From positions 1-24,822 of the forward strand of contig CAZPPG010000050.1 of assembly GCA_964588385.1 (NCBI GenBank): 24,822 bases of DNA, written 5' to 3'. Positions within the stretch are counted from its first letter, which is position 1; each line of letters starts with the position of its first letter. The notes below the pieces were generated by a model. It was not told where the DNA came from. It ran no database searches and was given only the letters and a program-made list of their open reading frames with translations. The translations under genes were made by a program, and so were the position numbers. This document shows, piece by piece, positions 1-6,418 of the stretch. Origin of the DNA: JAHBWV01 sp964588385 (GTDB taxonomy: Bacteria; Planctomycetota; Phycisphaerae; Phycisphaerales; UBA1924).

Positions 1-176
1 GGCACACCAGGCAAAAGGCAAGAGGCACCAAGGCCCAGCGGGCGGGGGTCATGGGCGTGTGCGGGGGATCTGGATGCTGAGTCCTGAAGGGTCGGCAGAA
101 TGCGAGAGGCCATGAGTGCGTCGCTCTCTGCAGCGGGAGAATGTTGGAGCGATGCGCTGCGGCGTATCCTGTGTCG

Positions 177-620
177 ATGACCACTTCACCGCTTCGCGAT
201 CGCATTGCAGAATCGTTCAATCGTCAGCGTCTGCTTTCCACGCTTGGGGCGCGGCTGGCCCGGGTTGCCGACGGGGAGGTTGATATTGAGCTTCCCTGGT
301 CGGAGGCGGTTCAGCAGCAGCACGGGTATGTTCATGCCGGCGCGATCGCGACCATCGCGGATTCGGCGTGCGGCTATGCGTGCCTGACGAAGATGTCGGA
401 TGGGTCGGCGGTTCTGAGCGTGGAGTTCAAGATCAACCTCTTGGCACCAGCGGTGGGGGAGCGGTTTGTCGCGCGCGGGCGCGCGGTGCGAGTCGGGCGG
501 ACGATGGGGGTCGCGACTGCTGAGGTGGTGGCCTGTATGGAGGGGAAGCCGGAGACGTGCGTGGCGATCATGCAGGCGACGATGATGCGGCTGGAGCCCC
601 GTGGCGGAGCTTCGGGGTGA
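177..620 (+). CDS. PaaI-family hotdog-fold thioesterase
   Basis: Predicted cytosolic acyl-CoA thioesterase of the PaaI/YbgC-like hotdog superfamily, 147 aa from this start. The signature HGYVHAGAIATIADSA (about residues 49-64) matches the family HGG...LAD motif, with Asp62 at the usual catalytic position. The strand patterns around SVEFKINLLAPA and GRTMGVATAEV complete a single hotdog domain of normal length. The frame stays open to an ATG at 141, but the family-like sequence begins near the ATG at 177. Neither start has a well-spaced Shine-Dalgarno site, so the start is uncertain. It stands alone: about 190 bases separate it from the NfeD-like gene. The acyl substrate cannot be told from sequence. 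Confidence 0.85.
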   Translation: MTTSPLRDRIAESFNRQRLLSTLGARLARVADGEVDIELPWSEAVQQQHGYVHAGAIATIADSACGYACLTKMSDGSAVLSVEFKINLLAPAVGERFVARGRAVRVGRTMGVATAEVVACMEGKPETCVAIMQATMMRLEPRGGASG

Positions 621-811
621 GCCGCCCGCCGCCCGGGTGCCGAACCGACCCTGCATAGCGCTGCGCGCGGGGTGGGACGCCGCGTGCGAAACCCTGCAAC
701 CCACTCTCCGAAGAGTAGTTGCAGCGGAGATTCACGGGGCCGATGGGCCGCCGGCGGGGCGGTTCGGGGCGACCGGGCCGCTGTTGGTACGATGCGGCAT
801 CGGAGGTCGCC

Positions 812-1390
812 ATGCTTGACATGCTCATGTCGGGACAAGCCGCGTGGTTTGGCGTGCCCGCCGTCGCGGGAACGCTGGTGTTTCTGCTGAAGCTCGTGCT
901 CATGTTCGTGGGCGCGGACTCCTTGGACACCGATGTCGATGTGCCGTCGGACGGGGCTCTGGATGGGAGCGACAGCACGGGCGCGTTCAAGGCCCTCTCG
1001 CTGCAGAGCATCGCGGCGTTCGCCATGGGCTTCGGCTGGGGCGGGCTGGGCGTCTATCACGGCATGAACGGCGGGATCATGCTGAGCATCGTTGGCGCGG
1101 TGGGCGGCGGCGTGCTCATGGTCTGGATCCTGGCCATGCTCCTCCGCGGCGTGGTCTCCTTGCAATCCGACGGCACCGTCTCCATGAGGCAGGCCGTGGG
1201 CACAGAGGGCGATGTCTATGTGAGCGTGCCGGGCGCGGGGAGCGGGCGCGGGCAGGTGAAGCTCGTGGTCAGCGGGCGTCAGCGGATCGTCAACGCGACG
1301 ACGGAGGGCGGGCCGCTGCCGTCGTCGGCGCGCGTCAAGGTTGTCAAGGTCAACAGCGACAACACGGTCGAGGTTGTCGGTGTGGGGTGA
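812..1390 (+). CDS. NfeD/YuaF-like membrane protein with OB-fold tail
   Basis: A 192-aa integral membrane protein. Hydrophobic segments lie at about residues 12-34, 66-83 and 88-112. A soluble C-terminal part (about 115-192) follows, with the glycine-rich beta pattern of an NfeD OB-fold (GTEGDVYVSV, then ARVKVVKVNSDNTVEVVGV). The ATG at 812 has an ideal GGAGG at 802-806, five bases upstream, so the longer frame from a TTG at 719 is not the start. A flotillin gene follows 34 bases downstream. This is the NfeD-flotillin pairing seen in Bacillus subtilis yuaF-yuaG, where the NfeD partner helps organise flotillin membrane microdomains and membrane fluidity. The assignment rests on architecture plus this neighbour; sequence similarity by eye is moderate. 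Confidence 0.8.
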   Translation: MLDMLMSGQAAWFGVPAVAGTLVFLLKLVLMFVGADSLDTDVDVPSDGALDGSDSTGAFKALSLQSIAAFAMGFGWGGLGVYHGMNGGIMLSIVGAVGGGVLMVWILAMLLRGVVSLQSDGTVSMRQAVGTEGDVYVSVPGAGSGRGQVKLVVSGRQRIVNATTEGGPLPSSARVKVVKVNSDNTVEVVGVG

Positions 1391-1424
1391 GTCCGACTTG
1401 TTGCTTTGAGGGAGGTCCTGTCCG

Positions 1425-3056
1425 ATGAATGAGCTGATTTCTCTGATTGCAGCCGCGCCCGCCAGGAGCACCAACCCGGTGTGGTTCTTCGGGATCATCG
1501 GCGCGGTGGTGCTGCTCTTCATGTTCGTGGTGATCCTGCTGGCGACGCGCTATCGCCGGTGTCCCTCGAACCGCATCCTTGTGATCTATGGAAAGGTCGG
1601 GTCCAACAAGGCGTCCAAGTGTCTGCACGGCGGCGGCACGTTTGTCTGGCCGCTGATCCAGGACTTTTCGTACCTCTCGCTGGAGCCGATGGTCATTGAT
1701 ATCCCGCTGGAGGGCGCGCTGTCGCTCAACAACATCCGCGTGAACGTCCCCTCGACGTTCACGGTGGCGATCTCGACGGATCATGTGCTGATGAACAACG
1801 CCGCGGAGCGGCTGCTGAACCTGAACGCGCAGCAGGTGCGTGAGCTGGCGCAGGACATCATCCTGGGCCAGTTGCGTCTGGTGATCGCGACGCTCACGAT
1901 TGAGGAGATCAACAAGGACCGCGAGAAGTTCATGACCCTCGTGAACGAGAACGTGGCCCAGGAAGTGAACAAGATCGGCCTGGTGCTGATCAACGTGAAC
2001 GTGCGCGACATCACGGACGAGTCGGGGTATATCCAGGCGATCGGCAAGCGTGCCGCGGCGGAGGCGATCAACCGCGCCAAGGTCGAGGTCGCGCAGCAGG
2101 AGCAGACGGGCGCGACCGGCGAGGCGATGGCCGTGCGCGAGAAGACCGTGAACGTCACGCGCGAGCAGGCGGCGGCGATCCAGGAGCAGAAGAACCTGGA
2201 GCAGGAGCAGCGCGTCAAGGTCGCGGCGTTCGAGGCCGAGGCGATCAAGGGCGAGGCCCAGGCCAAGCGCGACCGCGAGATCGCCATGGCCCAGCGCGAG
2301 GCGGAGACGGTTGCGGCCAAGAAGCACGCCGAGCAGGAGCAGCGCGTCCGCGTCGCGGAGGCCGAGGCCACCGCGACCACGGGCGAGAACAGCTCGCGGG
2401 CCACTATGGCCGAGAGCAACGCCAAGCTCGCGGAGATCCAGGCCGAGACCACCAAGCGCTCACAGGTCGCGCAGGCCAAGGCCCAGGAAGCGATCATGCT
2501 GGCGCAGCGCGATCAGGAACTGGCGCGGCTGGCGCGCGACCAGATCGCGCCGCAGGAGATCGAGAAGCGCCGCATCGAGATCGCCGCGGAAGCGGAGGCG
2601 GAGAAGGTCCGGCGCGAGGCGCAGGGCACGGCCGACGCGATCCTCGCGAAGTACGAGGCGGAGGCCAAGGGTGTGCAGCAGGTGATGGAGGCGAAGGCCG
2701 AGGGCTACCGCAAGCTGATCGAGGCGTGTGGAAGCGATCCGGCGGTCGGACCGACGCTGCTGCTGATCGAGCAGTTGCCCAAGCTCGTCGAGCACCAGGT
2801 CAAGGCGATCCAGGGGCTGAAGATCGACAAGATCACGGTGTGGGACACCGGCAATGGCGGGGACGGCCGCAACACCACCGCCGACTTCCTGTCGGGTCTG
2901 GTCGGTTCGCTGCCGCGTCTGCATGAGCTGGCCAAGCAGGCGGGCATCGAACTCCCCGCGGCACTCGGCAAGCTCGCGGAGCGCGACAGCACGGCGGTCA
3001 CGCGCAAGCAGCCAAAGAACGATGCGGCGGACAAGCAGGACAAGCCGAGCGCGTGA
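1425..3056 (+). CDS. floT: FloT/YqiK-type flotillin (SPFH domain)
   Basis: A 543-aa membrane scaffold protein of the flotillin family. One N-terminal transmembrane segment (about residues 20-42) leads into an SPFH/band-7 domain (about 48-235, including IRVNVPSTFTVAIS and VGLVLINVNVRDITD-like strands). A very long Ala/Glu/Lys/Gln-rich coiled coil follows (about 235-450) and then a compact C-terminal region. The length and order match bacterial FloT/YuaG. The ATG at 1425 has GGAGG at 1411-1415. It lies directly downstream of the NfeD-like gene and is probably co-transcribed with it. The known family role is building detergent-resistant membrane microdomains. No obvious terminator follows; the next feature is a convergent dockerin fragment. 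Confidence 0.92.
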   Translation: MNELISLIAAAPARSTNPVWFFGIIGAVVLLFMFVVILLATRYRRCPSNRILVIYGKVGSNKASKCLHGGGTFVWPLIQDFSYLSLEPMVIDIPLEGALSLNNIRVNVPSTFTVAISTDHVLMNNAAERLLNLNAQQVRELAQDIILGQLRLVIATLTIEEINKDREKFMTLVNENVAQEVNKIGLVLINVNVRDITDESGYIQAIGKRAAAEAINRAKVEVAQQEQTGATGEAMAVREKTVNVTREQAAAIQEQKNLEQEQRVKVAAFEAEAIKGEAQAKRDREIAMAQREAETVAAKKHAEQEQRVRVAEAEATATTGENSSRATMAESNAKLAEIQAETTKRSQVAQAKAQEAIMLAQRDQELARLARDQIAPQEIEKRRIEIAAEAEAEKVRREAQGTADAILAKYEAEAKGVQQVMEAKAEGYRKLIEACGSDPAVGPTLLLIEQLPKLVEHQVKAIQGLKIDKITVWDTGNGGDGRNTTADFLSGLVGSLPRLHELAKQAGIELPAALGKLAERDSTAVTRKQPKNDAADKQDKPSA

Positions 3057-3073
3057 GCGCGGGTCGAGCGGGT

Positions 3074-3199
3074 TCAGAACTCGATGCAGGCGGAGGGCAT
3101 GGTGTCGAGGAAACTGAGGAAGTCGATGATGTCGACGAATCCGTCGCCGTGGAATCCATCGGGATTGCCGTACGTGCAGGGCGTGGGGCGGACCTGCAT
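3074..3199 (-). pseudogene. Orphan dockerin fragment (gene remnant or 41-aa mini-gene)
   Basis: A 41-codon minus-strand frame whose product aligns with the second half of the GC-type dockerin tails next door: PCTYGNPDGFHGDG then FVDIIDFLSFLDT, against PCGTLGNPDLNGDT then IIDILDFLDFLDA. The terminal FG-x-GC is replaced by MPSACIEF. The second Ca-loop is altered (FHGDG in place of LNGDT). No signal peptide, no first repeat and no upstream passenger domain are present in frame. The simplest reading is the decayed 3' end of a lost GC-tailed gene. However, the frame is intact, AGGAG (complement of 3207-3211) sits seven bases before its ATG, and a promoter-like pair lies further upstream, so an expressed mini-protein is possible. 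Confidence 0.55.
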
Positions 3200-3281
3200 C
3201 GATGGGCTCCTGCAAGGGTGGGCGCAACGCGCCCGGTGACACCCCCGGGGGCTCTCCATCATTCGGACGGGAAGCGCGAGC

Positions 3282-3309
3282 AGTATAAAGGAAAGGGCCG
3301 GCGCCACAA
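3282..3309 (-). promoter_or_regulatory. Sigma-70-like promoter upstream of the dockerin fragment
   Basis: On the minus strand, TTGTGG (complement of 3304-3309), 16 bases, then TATACT (complement of 3282-3287). This would start RNA near 3275 and read into the 41-codon dockerin frame with a leader of about 75 bases. The elements are seen directly; activity is inferred. It could be the relic promoter of the ancestral gene or a chance match. Confidence 0.35.
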
Positions 3310-3401
3310 TGTCTATTTGCGTGGTGGCAAAGGCCGGCGACAGGAGGGGAATGGCGGGCGGATGGTTGGGGCGGGCCGCGGTTTGTCGACGGAAAGTAGA
3401 A

Positions 3402-3427
3402 AGCCCATGGACGGGCGTCCATGGGCT
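3402..3427 (-). terminator. Rho-independent terminator of the propeller-like gene
   Basis: Perfect 10-bp inverted repeat AGCCCATGGA / TCCATGGGCT around a 6-base loop, 25 bases past the minus-strand stop at 3453. Read on the minus strand it is followed by TTCTACTTTCC, a T-rich run. It shares the CCCATGGA core with the hairpin at 6346-6375. Confidence 0.75.
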
Positions 3428-3452
3428 CTCGGATGTAAGAGCGGCGGCGTGA

Positions 3453-3569
3453 TCAGCAGCCGGTGCCGAAGGCGTCGAGGAAGTCGAGGAAATCGAGGAT
3501 GTCGATGATGGTGTCGCCGTTGAGATCGGGGTTGCCGAGTGTGCCGCAGGGGGCGGGGAGCTGGTCGCA
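3453..3569 (-). repeat. Dockerin-tail DNA repeat, copy 1
   Basis: This 117-base stretch at the 3' end of the propeller-like gene matches 4635-4751 with only four mismatches by eye, with no gaps. Three of the four are synonymous; one changes Thr to Asn in the FG-x-GC terminus. Upstream of it the two genes diverge quickly. Confidence 0.9.
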
Positions 3570-4370
3570 CTGGCCGAAGTCGTCGAAGAAGTCGAGGAAG
3601 TCGAGGACGTCAACGAGGTCATCGTTGTTGTAGTCGGCGGGGCAGGAGTCGGCGTAAAGCACGACGAGTCCCGAGATGCTGTTGAATCCGATATCGCCCA
3701 CGGCGGTGGCGTCACCGGTTGCGGCATCGATTCGATAGAGCGTGCTGGCGCCGCCGGACGCGTTCGGCACTGTGGAGCCCCAGAGCGTGTCGTCCGGGCC
3801 GAAATCGAAGGTCACGAAAAACGGACGCGTGCTCGGGCCAGGCGTGAGGAGGCCCGTGGTGGAGCTGATCTCGCCGAACACGCCGCTGAACAGGTCGGCG
3901 CCGAAGATGCGGCCATCGGAGGTGATCGCCAGGGCGTCGACGTCGGTCATGCCGCTCCCAAAGACGCCGATGGACGTGCCTGCACCGTTTGACGTATCGA
4001 TGCGTGCGAGGAACTCGGCGCTCTCGCCGGAGCTGAAGCTCGCGGCACCATAGAGCGTGCTGCTGCTCTCGTCGTGGGCGAGCGCTTCGACAAAGGTGAA
4101 GGGCGTGGCGCCAACCAATGTCGGTGCCGCGGTCACCGGATCGACGGTGTAGAGCATGCGGCTGCCGGCGATTGCCCAGAGCTTTCCTGTCACTGGATTG
4201 AACTCAAGTGATTCCACACCAGTAAGGCCGGTGTTGCCGATGAGTGTTCCCACGCCTGTCGAGGCATCGATCGAGATGAGCTTTCCGTCGAACGTGATGC
4301 CATAGATGTCGACAGCGCCAGCGGCTCCAGCCATGGCGGAAAGCACGGCGAACACAGCTCCGAAACGCAT
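3453..4370 (-). CDS. Secreted beta-propeller-like protein with GC-type dockerin tail
   Basis: A 305-aa exported protein of unknown function. The signal peptide is about residues 1-19 (MRFGAVFAVLSAMAGAAGA). Residues about 20-240 carry repeated motifs such as STGVGTLIGNTGLTGVESL, LYTVDPVTAAPTLVGATP and LYRIDAATGDATAVGDIG. These fit blades of a DUF4394/NHL-like propeller in which 'time-zero' or event values are read out; no catalytic residues are evident. Residues 243-305 form the tail: two DxNxDxxxDxxDF Ca-loop-like repeats, cysteines at tail positions 1, 26, 33 and 63, and a terminal Gly-Cys. The ATG at 4370 is chosen because GGAGGT sits seven bases upstream and the signal peptide starts there; the open frame continues to 4463. 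It has its own hairpin terminator. Confidence 0.85.
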   Translation of the reverse strand: MRFGAVFAVLSAMAGAAGAVDIYGITFDGKLISIDASTGVGTLIGNTGLTGVESLEFNPVTGKLWAIAGSRMLYTVDPVTAAPTLVGATPFTFVEALAHDESSSTLYGAASFSSGESAEFLARIDTSNGAGTSIGVFGSGMTDVDALAITSDGRIFGADLFSGVFGEISSTTGLLTPGPSTRPFFVTFDFGPDDTLWGSTVPNASGGASTLYRIDAATGDATAVGDIGFNSISGLVVLYADSCPADYNNDDLVDVLDFLDFFDDFGQCDQLPAPCGTLGNPDLNGDTIIDILDFLDFLDAFGTGC

Positions 4371-4429
4371 CGTCAAACCTCCACACACGGTGAGCAGAAA
4401 CTCATCGCTCACGGCGAGCGAGCGGGCCC

Positions 4430-4458
4430 AAAGTAGAGATCTTGGGGATGCCAAGCAA
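4430..4458 (-). promoter_or_regulatory. Possible promoter of the propeller-like gene
   Basis: On the minus strand TTGCTT (complement of 4453-4458), 17 bases, then TACTTT (complement of 4430-4435), about 60 bases upstream of the ATG at 4370. Spacing is ideal but both boxes are only partial matches to consensus. Confidence 0.35.
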
Positions 4459-4634
4459 GCCAAATGTGGGAAAATGTCTTTGCTCGCACCCGTTCATGGG
4501 TGGCATGCCGTATGGCGGTTGCTCGCGGCAGCACGTGCGAGGACCGCTGCTCGAAGCGAGCTGAATGAAAGAGACCCAAGGCCGGGGACTGCGGATTTGG
4601 CGGTTTGGTGTGAAGATGGGAAGAGGTGGTGCGA

Positions 4635-4751
4635 TCAGCAGCCGTTGCCGAAGGCGTCGAGGAAGTCGAGGAAATCGAGGATGTCGATGATGGTGTCGCC
4701 GTTGAGGTCGGGGTTGCCGAGCGTGCCGCAGGGGGCGGGGAGTTGGTCGCA
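4635..4751 (-). repeat. Dockerin-tail DNA repeat, copy 2
   Basis: Partner of 3453-3569: 117 bases with four mismatches, same strand and same position (3' end of the gene, including the stop codon). This is far closer than expected for the divergent proteins in front of it, which suggests recent tail swapping or gene conversion. Confidence 0.9.
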
Positions 4752-6197
4752 GGTTCCGAAGTCCTGGAAGAAGTCGAGGAAGTCGAGGATGTCGACGAGT
4801 GTGTCGCCGGTGTAGTCGGCGGGGCAGGGGAGGGTGAGGGTTGCGGCGGCGGTGGTGGTGCTGGCGCAGCCTCGGGTGATGATGCAGTCATAGCTGCCGA
4901 CGTCGTCGGTTGTGACGGTGTTGAAGACAAGTTGCTCGGTCTCGGTGCCCTCAATGCGGCCGTCGTCGTAGATCGGAATGCCGTTCTTCCGCCACTGGAA
5001 GCTGGGCATCTGACCCTCGGCAACTTCGATGTCGGCGATCATCCAGGCCTCGGTGCCGAGGGCGGCGGTGACGTCCTGCGGGGGCTCCAGAACGACGGGC
5101 GGTGATGTGTTGTTGCTGATGGTCAGCGCGATGTCGAATGTGCTATTGGTGTAGATATCGCTGAGGACCTGGCAGGAATATTGGCCCGCGGCGGTCGCTT
5201 CAAGCCCGTCGATGGTGAGCAGGGGCGTCTGGGCACCGCTCACGAATCCGACGCCGGCGACCTCGCCGTCGCGCAGAAGGTTTCCGTCACGGTACCAGCG
5301 GTACATCGTGGCGACGCCCGACGGCTCGTCGGCAATGACGCGGAACTCGGTGGTGCCTCCGAGGCATGCCTCGCGGTCCTGCGGCATCTGGACCATGTTT
5401 GCGACGGGGCGATCGACGTAGAGCTGGACTGAGTCGGCGATGTGGTAGGTTGAGCCGCCATCATCTGATGCCTCAAGCAGATACAGCCCCTCGTCGGCGC
5501 TTCCGAGTTCCGAGATGGTCAGCACGGCGGTGTTTGCGCCCGAGACGATGCTGCCGGAGGACTGCGGACCGTCGACGATCACTGACTCGTTCTCGGCGCG
5601 CTTCCAGCGATAGATCTCGGTGGGATGGGCGTAGCGGAAGAGTTCGACGGTGCCGGCAAGAAGCCCACTTACACCTCCCTTTGTGGCGCGGCAACTTGAC
5701 TTCACACAACCGAACCGGACCTTGGTCGGCTGCATGTTCTTTCGCAGGTAGGGCTTGAATCGCCCGTAAAAGAGGTCAAGTTCATTTGTGCAGGAGCCGT
5801 TGCCGGGGATGACGTAGGTGCCTATTACGCTACCCGTGTCGCTTCCACACTTAATGGTGACCAGCCGGGTGCAAGAGGTAGCAATCACACCAGTTCGCAA
5901 CACGTAGTTGTTCGAACCCAAGGTGTCGACGACGGTGCCGCCAAGGGGCGATCCATTCAAGAGGCCGTTTGGATACCAACAGCCTGCGGGACATGGATTC
6001 TCGGGATCATTGACAAAGTAGTAATAATATATATGAGTGACGGATCCGTCGCCAGAACGTGACGTGCCGCCCATGGCGAGCGTGTGAGTCGAACCCGGTG
6101 GCGAGCACTGGGCGTGCGCGCTGTCGCTTGCGAGTGTGCTTACGGCAACGACACTTAGTGCAAAGGCCTGTAACGGAACGATCGGATTCTTCTGCAC
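4635..6197 (-). CDS. Secreted Ig-like repeat protein with GC-type dockerin tail
   Basis: A 520-aa exported protein. The start chosen is the GTG at 6197: GGAGGT (complement of 6205-6210) lies seven bases upstream and the product begins MQKNPIVPLQAFALSVV..., a signal peptide cleaved near SAHA-QC. An upstream in-frame GTG at 6212 overlaps this ribosome site. Residues about 30-165 form an unrecognised cysteine-containing N-terminal domain. Three immunoglobulin-like domains follow, marked by Trp cores (YRWKRAEN, YRWYRDGN, FQWRKNG) and DxGxY motifs (ADEGLYLLEA, AAGQYSCQV, DVGSYDCII). The last 63 residues are the dockerin tail ending in GNGC. Function is probably structural or adhesive; no catalytic motif is seen. 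The N-terminal coding part is visibly less GC-rich than the rest. Confidence 0.85.
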   Translation of the reverse strand: MQKNPIVPLQAFALSVVAVSTLASDSAHAQCSPPGSTHTLAMGGTSRSGDGSVTHIYYYYFVNDPENPCPAGCWYPNGLLNGSPLGGTVVDTLGSNNYVLRTGVIATSCTRLVTIKCGSDTGSVIGTYVIPGNGSCTNELDLFYGRFKPYLRKNMQPTKVRFGCVKSSCRATKGGVSGLLAGTVELFRYAHPTEIYRWKRAENESVIVDGPQSSGSIVSGANTAVLTISELGSADEGLYLLEASDDGGSTYHIADSVQLYVDRPVANMVQMPQDREACLGGTTEFRVIADEPSGVATMYRWYRDGNLLRDGEVAGVGFVSGAQTPLLTIDGLEATAAGQYSCQVLSDIYTNSTFDIALTISNNTSPPVVLEPPQDVTAALGTEAWMIADIEVAEGQMPSFQWRKNGIPIYDDGRIEGTETEQLVFNTVTTDDVGSYDCIITRGCASTTTAAATLTLPCPADYTGDTLVDILDFLDFFQDFGTCDQLPAPCGTLGNPDLNGDTIIDILDFLDFLDAFGNGC

Positions 6198-6345
6198 AGC
6201 GGCTACCTCCACGTTGGCCCGATCGCCTACCGAGGATCGGGGGATTGCTGTCGCAGCTTATCGCCGAATGGTCGCCATGCAAGCCCATTCGAGGGTTACG
6301 GAAGGGCACTGACCCGAAGCGGGCCAGTGGTGCATTGGAAAGGAA

Positions 6346-6375
6346 AGAACCCATGGACTGCAATCCATGGGTTCT
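6346..6375 (-). terminator. Rho-independent terminator of dihydrolipoyl dehydrogenase gene
   Basis: Perfect 12-bp inverted repeat AGAACCCATGGA / TCCATGGGTTCT with a 6-base loop, about 44 bases past the minus-strand stop at 6419. Read on the minus strand it is followed by a T/C-rich run (TTTCCTTTCC). Confidence 0.8.
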
Positions 6376-6418
6376 CGGGTGGATGGGAGGATGGGGAGCG
6401 GGTGAGGAGAGGGCGCGG

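Larger units (their letters stand above)
3057..3452. other. Intergenic region between convergent genes
   Basis: A gap of 396 bases between the flotillin stop and the stop of the propeller-like gene on the minus strand. It holds, on the minus strand, the terminator hairpin of the propeller-like gene (3402-3427), a promoter-like pair (3282-3309) and an orphan dockerin fragment (3074-3199). The rest shows no coding signal, tRNA or repeat that I can recognise. Confidence 0.6.

Noticed and set aside
374..1522. Minus-strand 382-codon frame opposite the thioesterase and NfeD-like genes
   Set aside because: Shadow of two recognisable plus-strand genes; no protein-like hydrophobic pattern.
3282..3309. 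TATAAA at 3283-3288 read as a plus-strand promoter
   Set aside because: No plus-strand gene follows it; the minus-strand reading has both boxes and a downstream frame.
3456..3640. Regularly repeated GTCGAGGAA units considered as a CRISPR-like or satellite repeat
   Set aside because: They are in-frame codons for the LDF repeats of the dockerin tail, without spacer structure.
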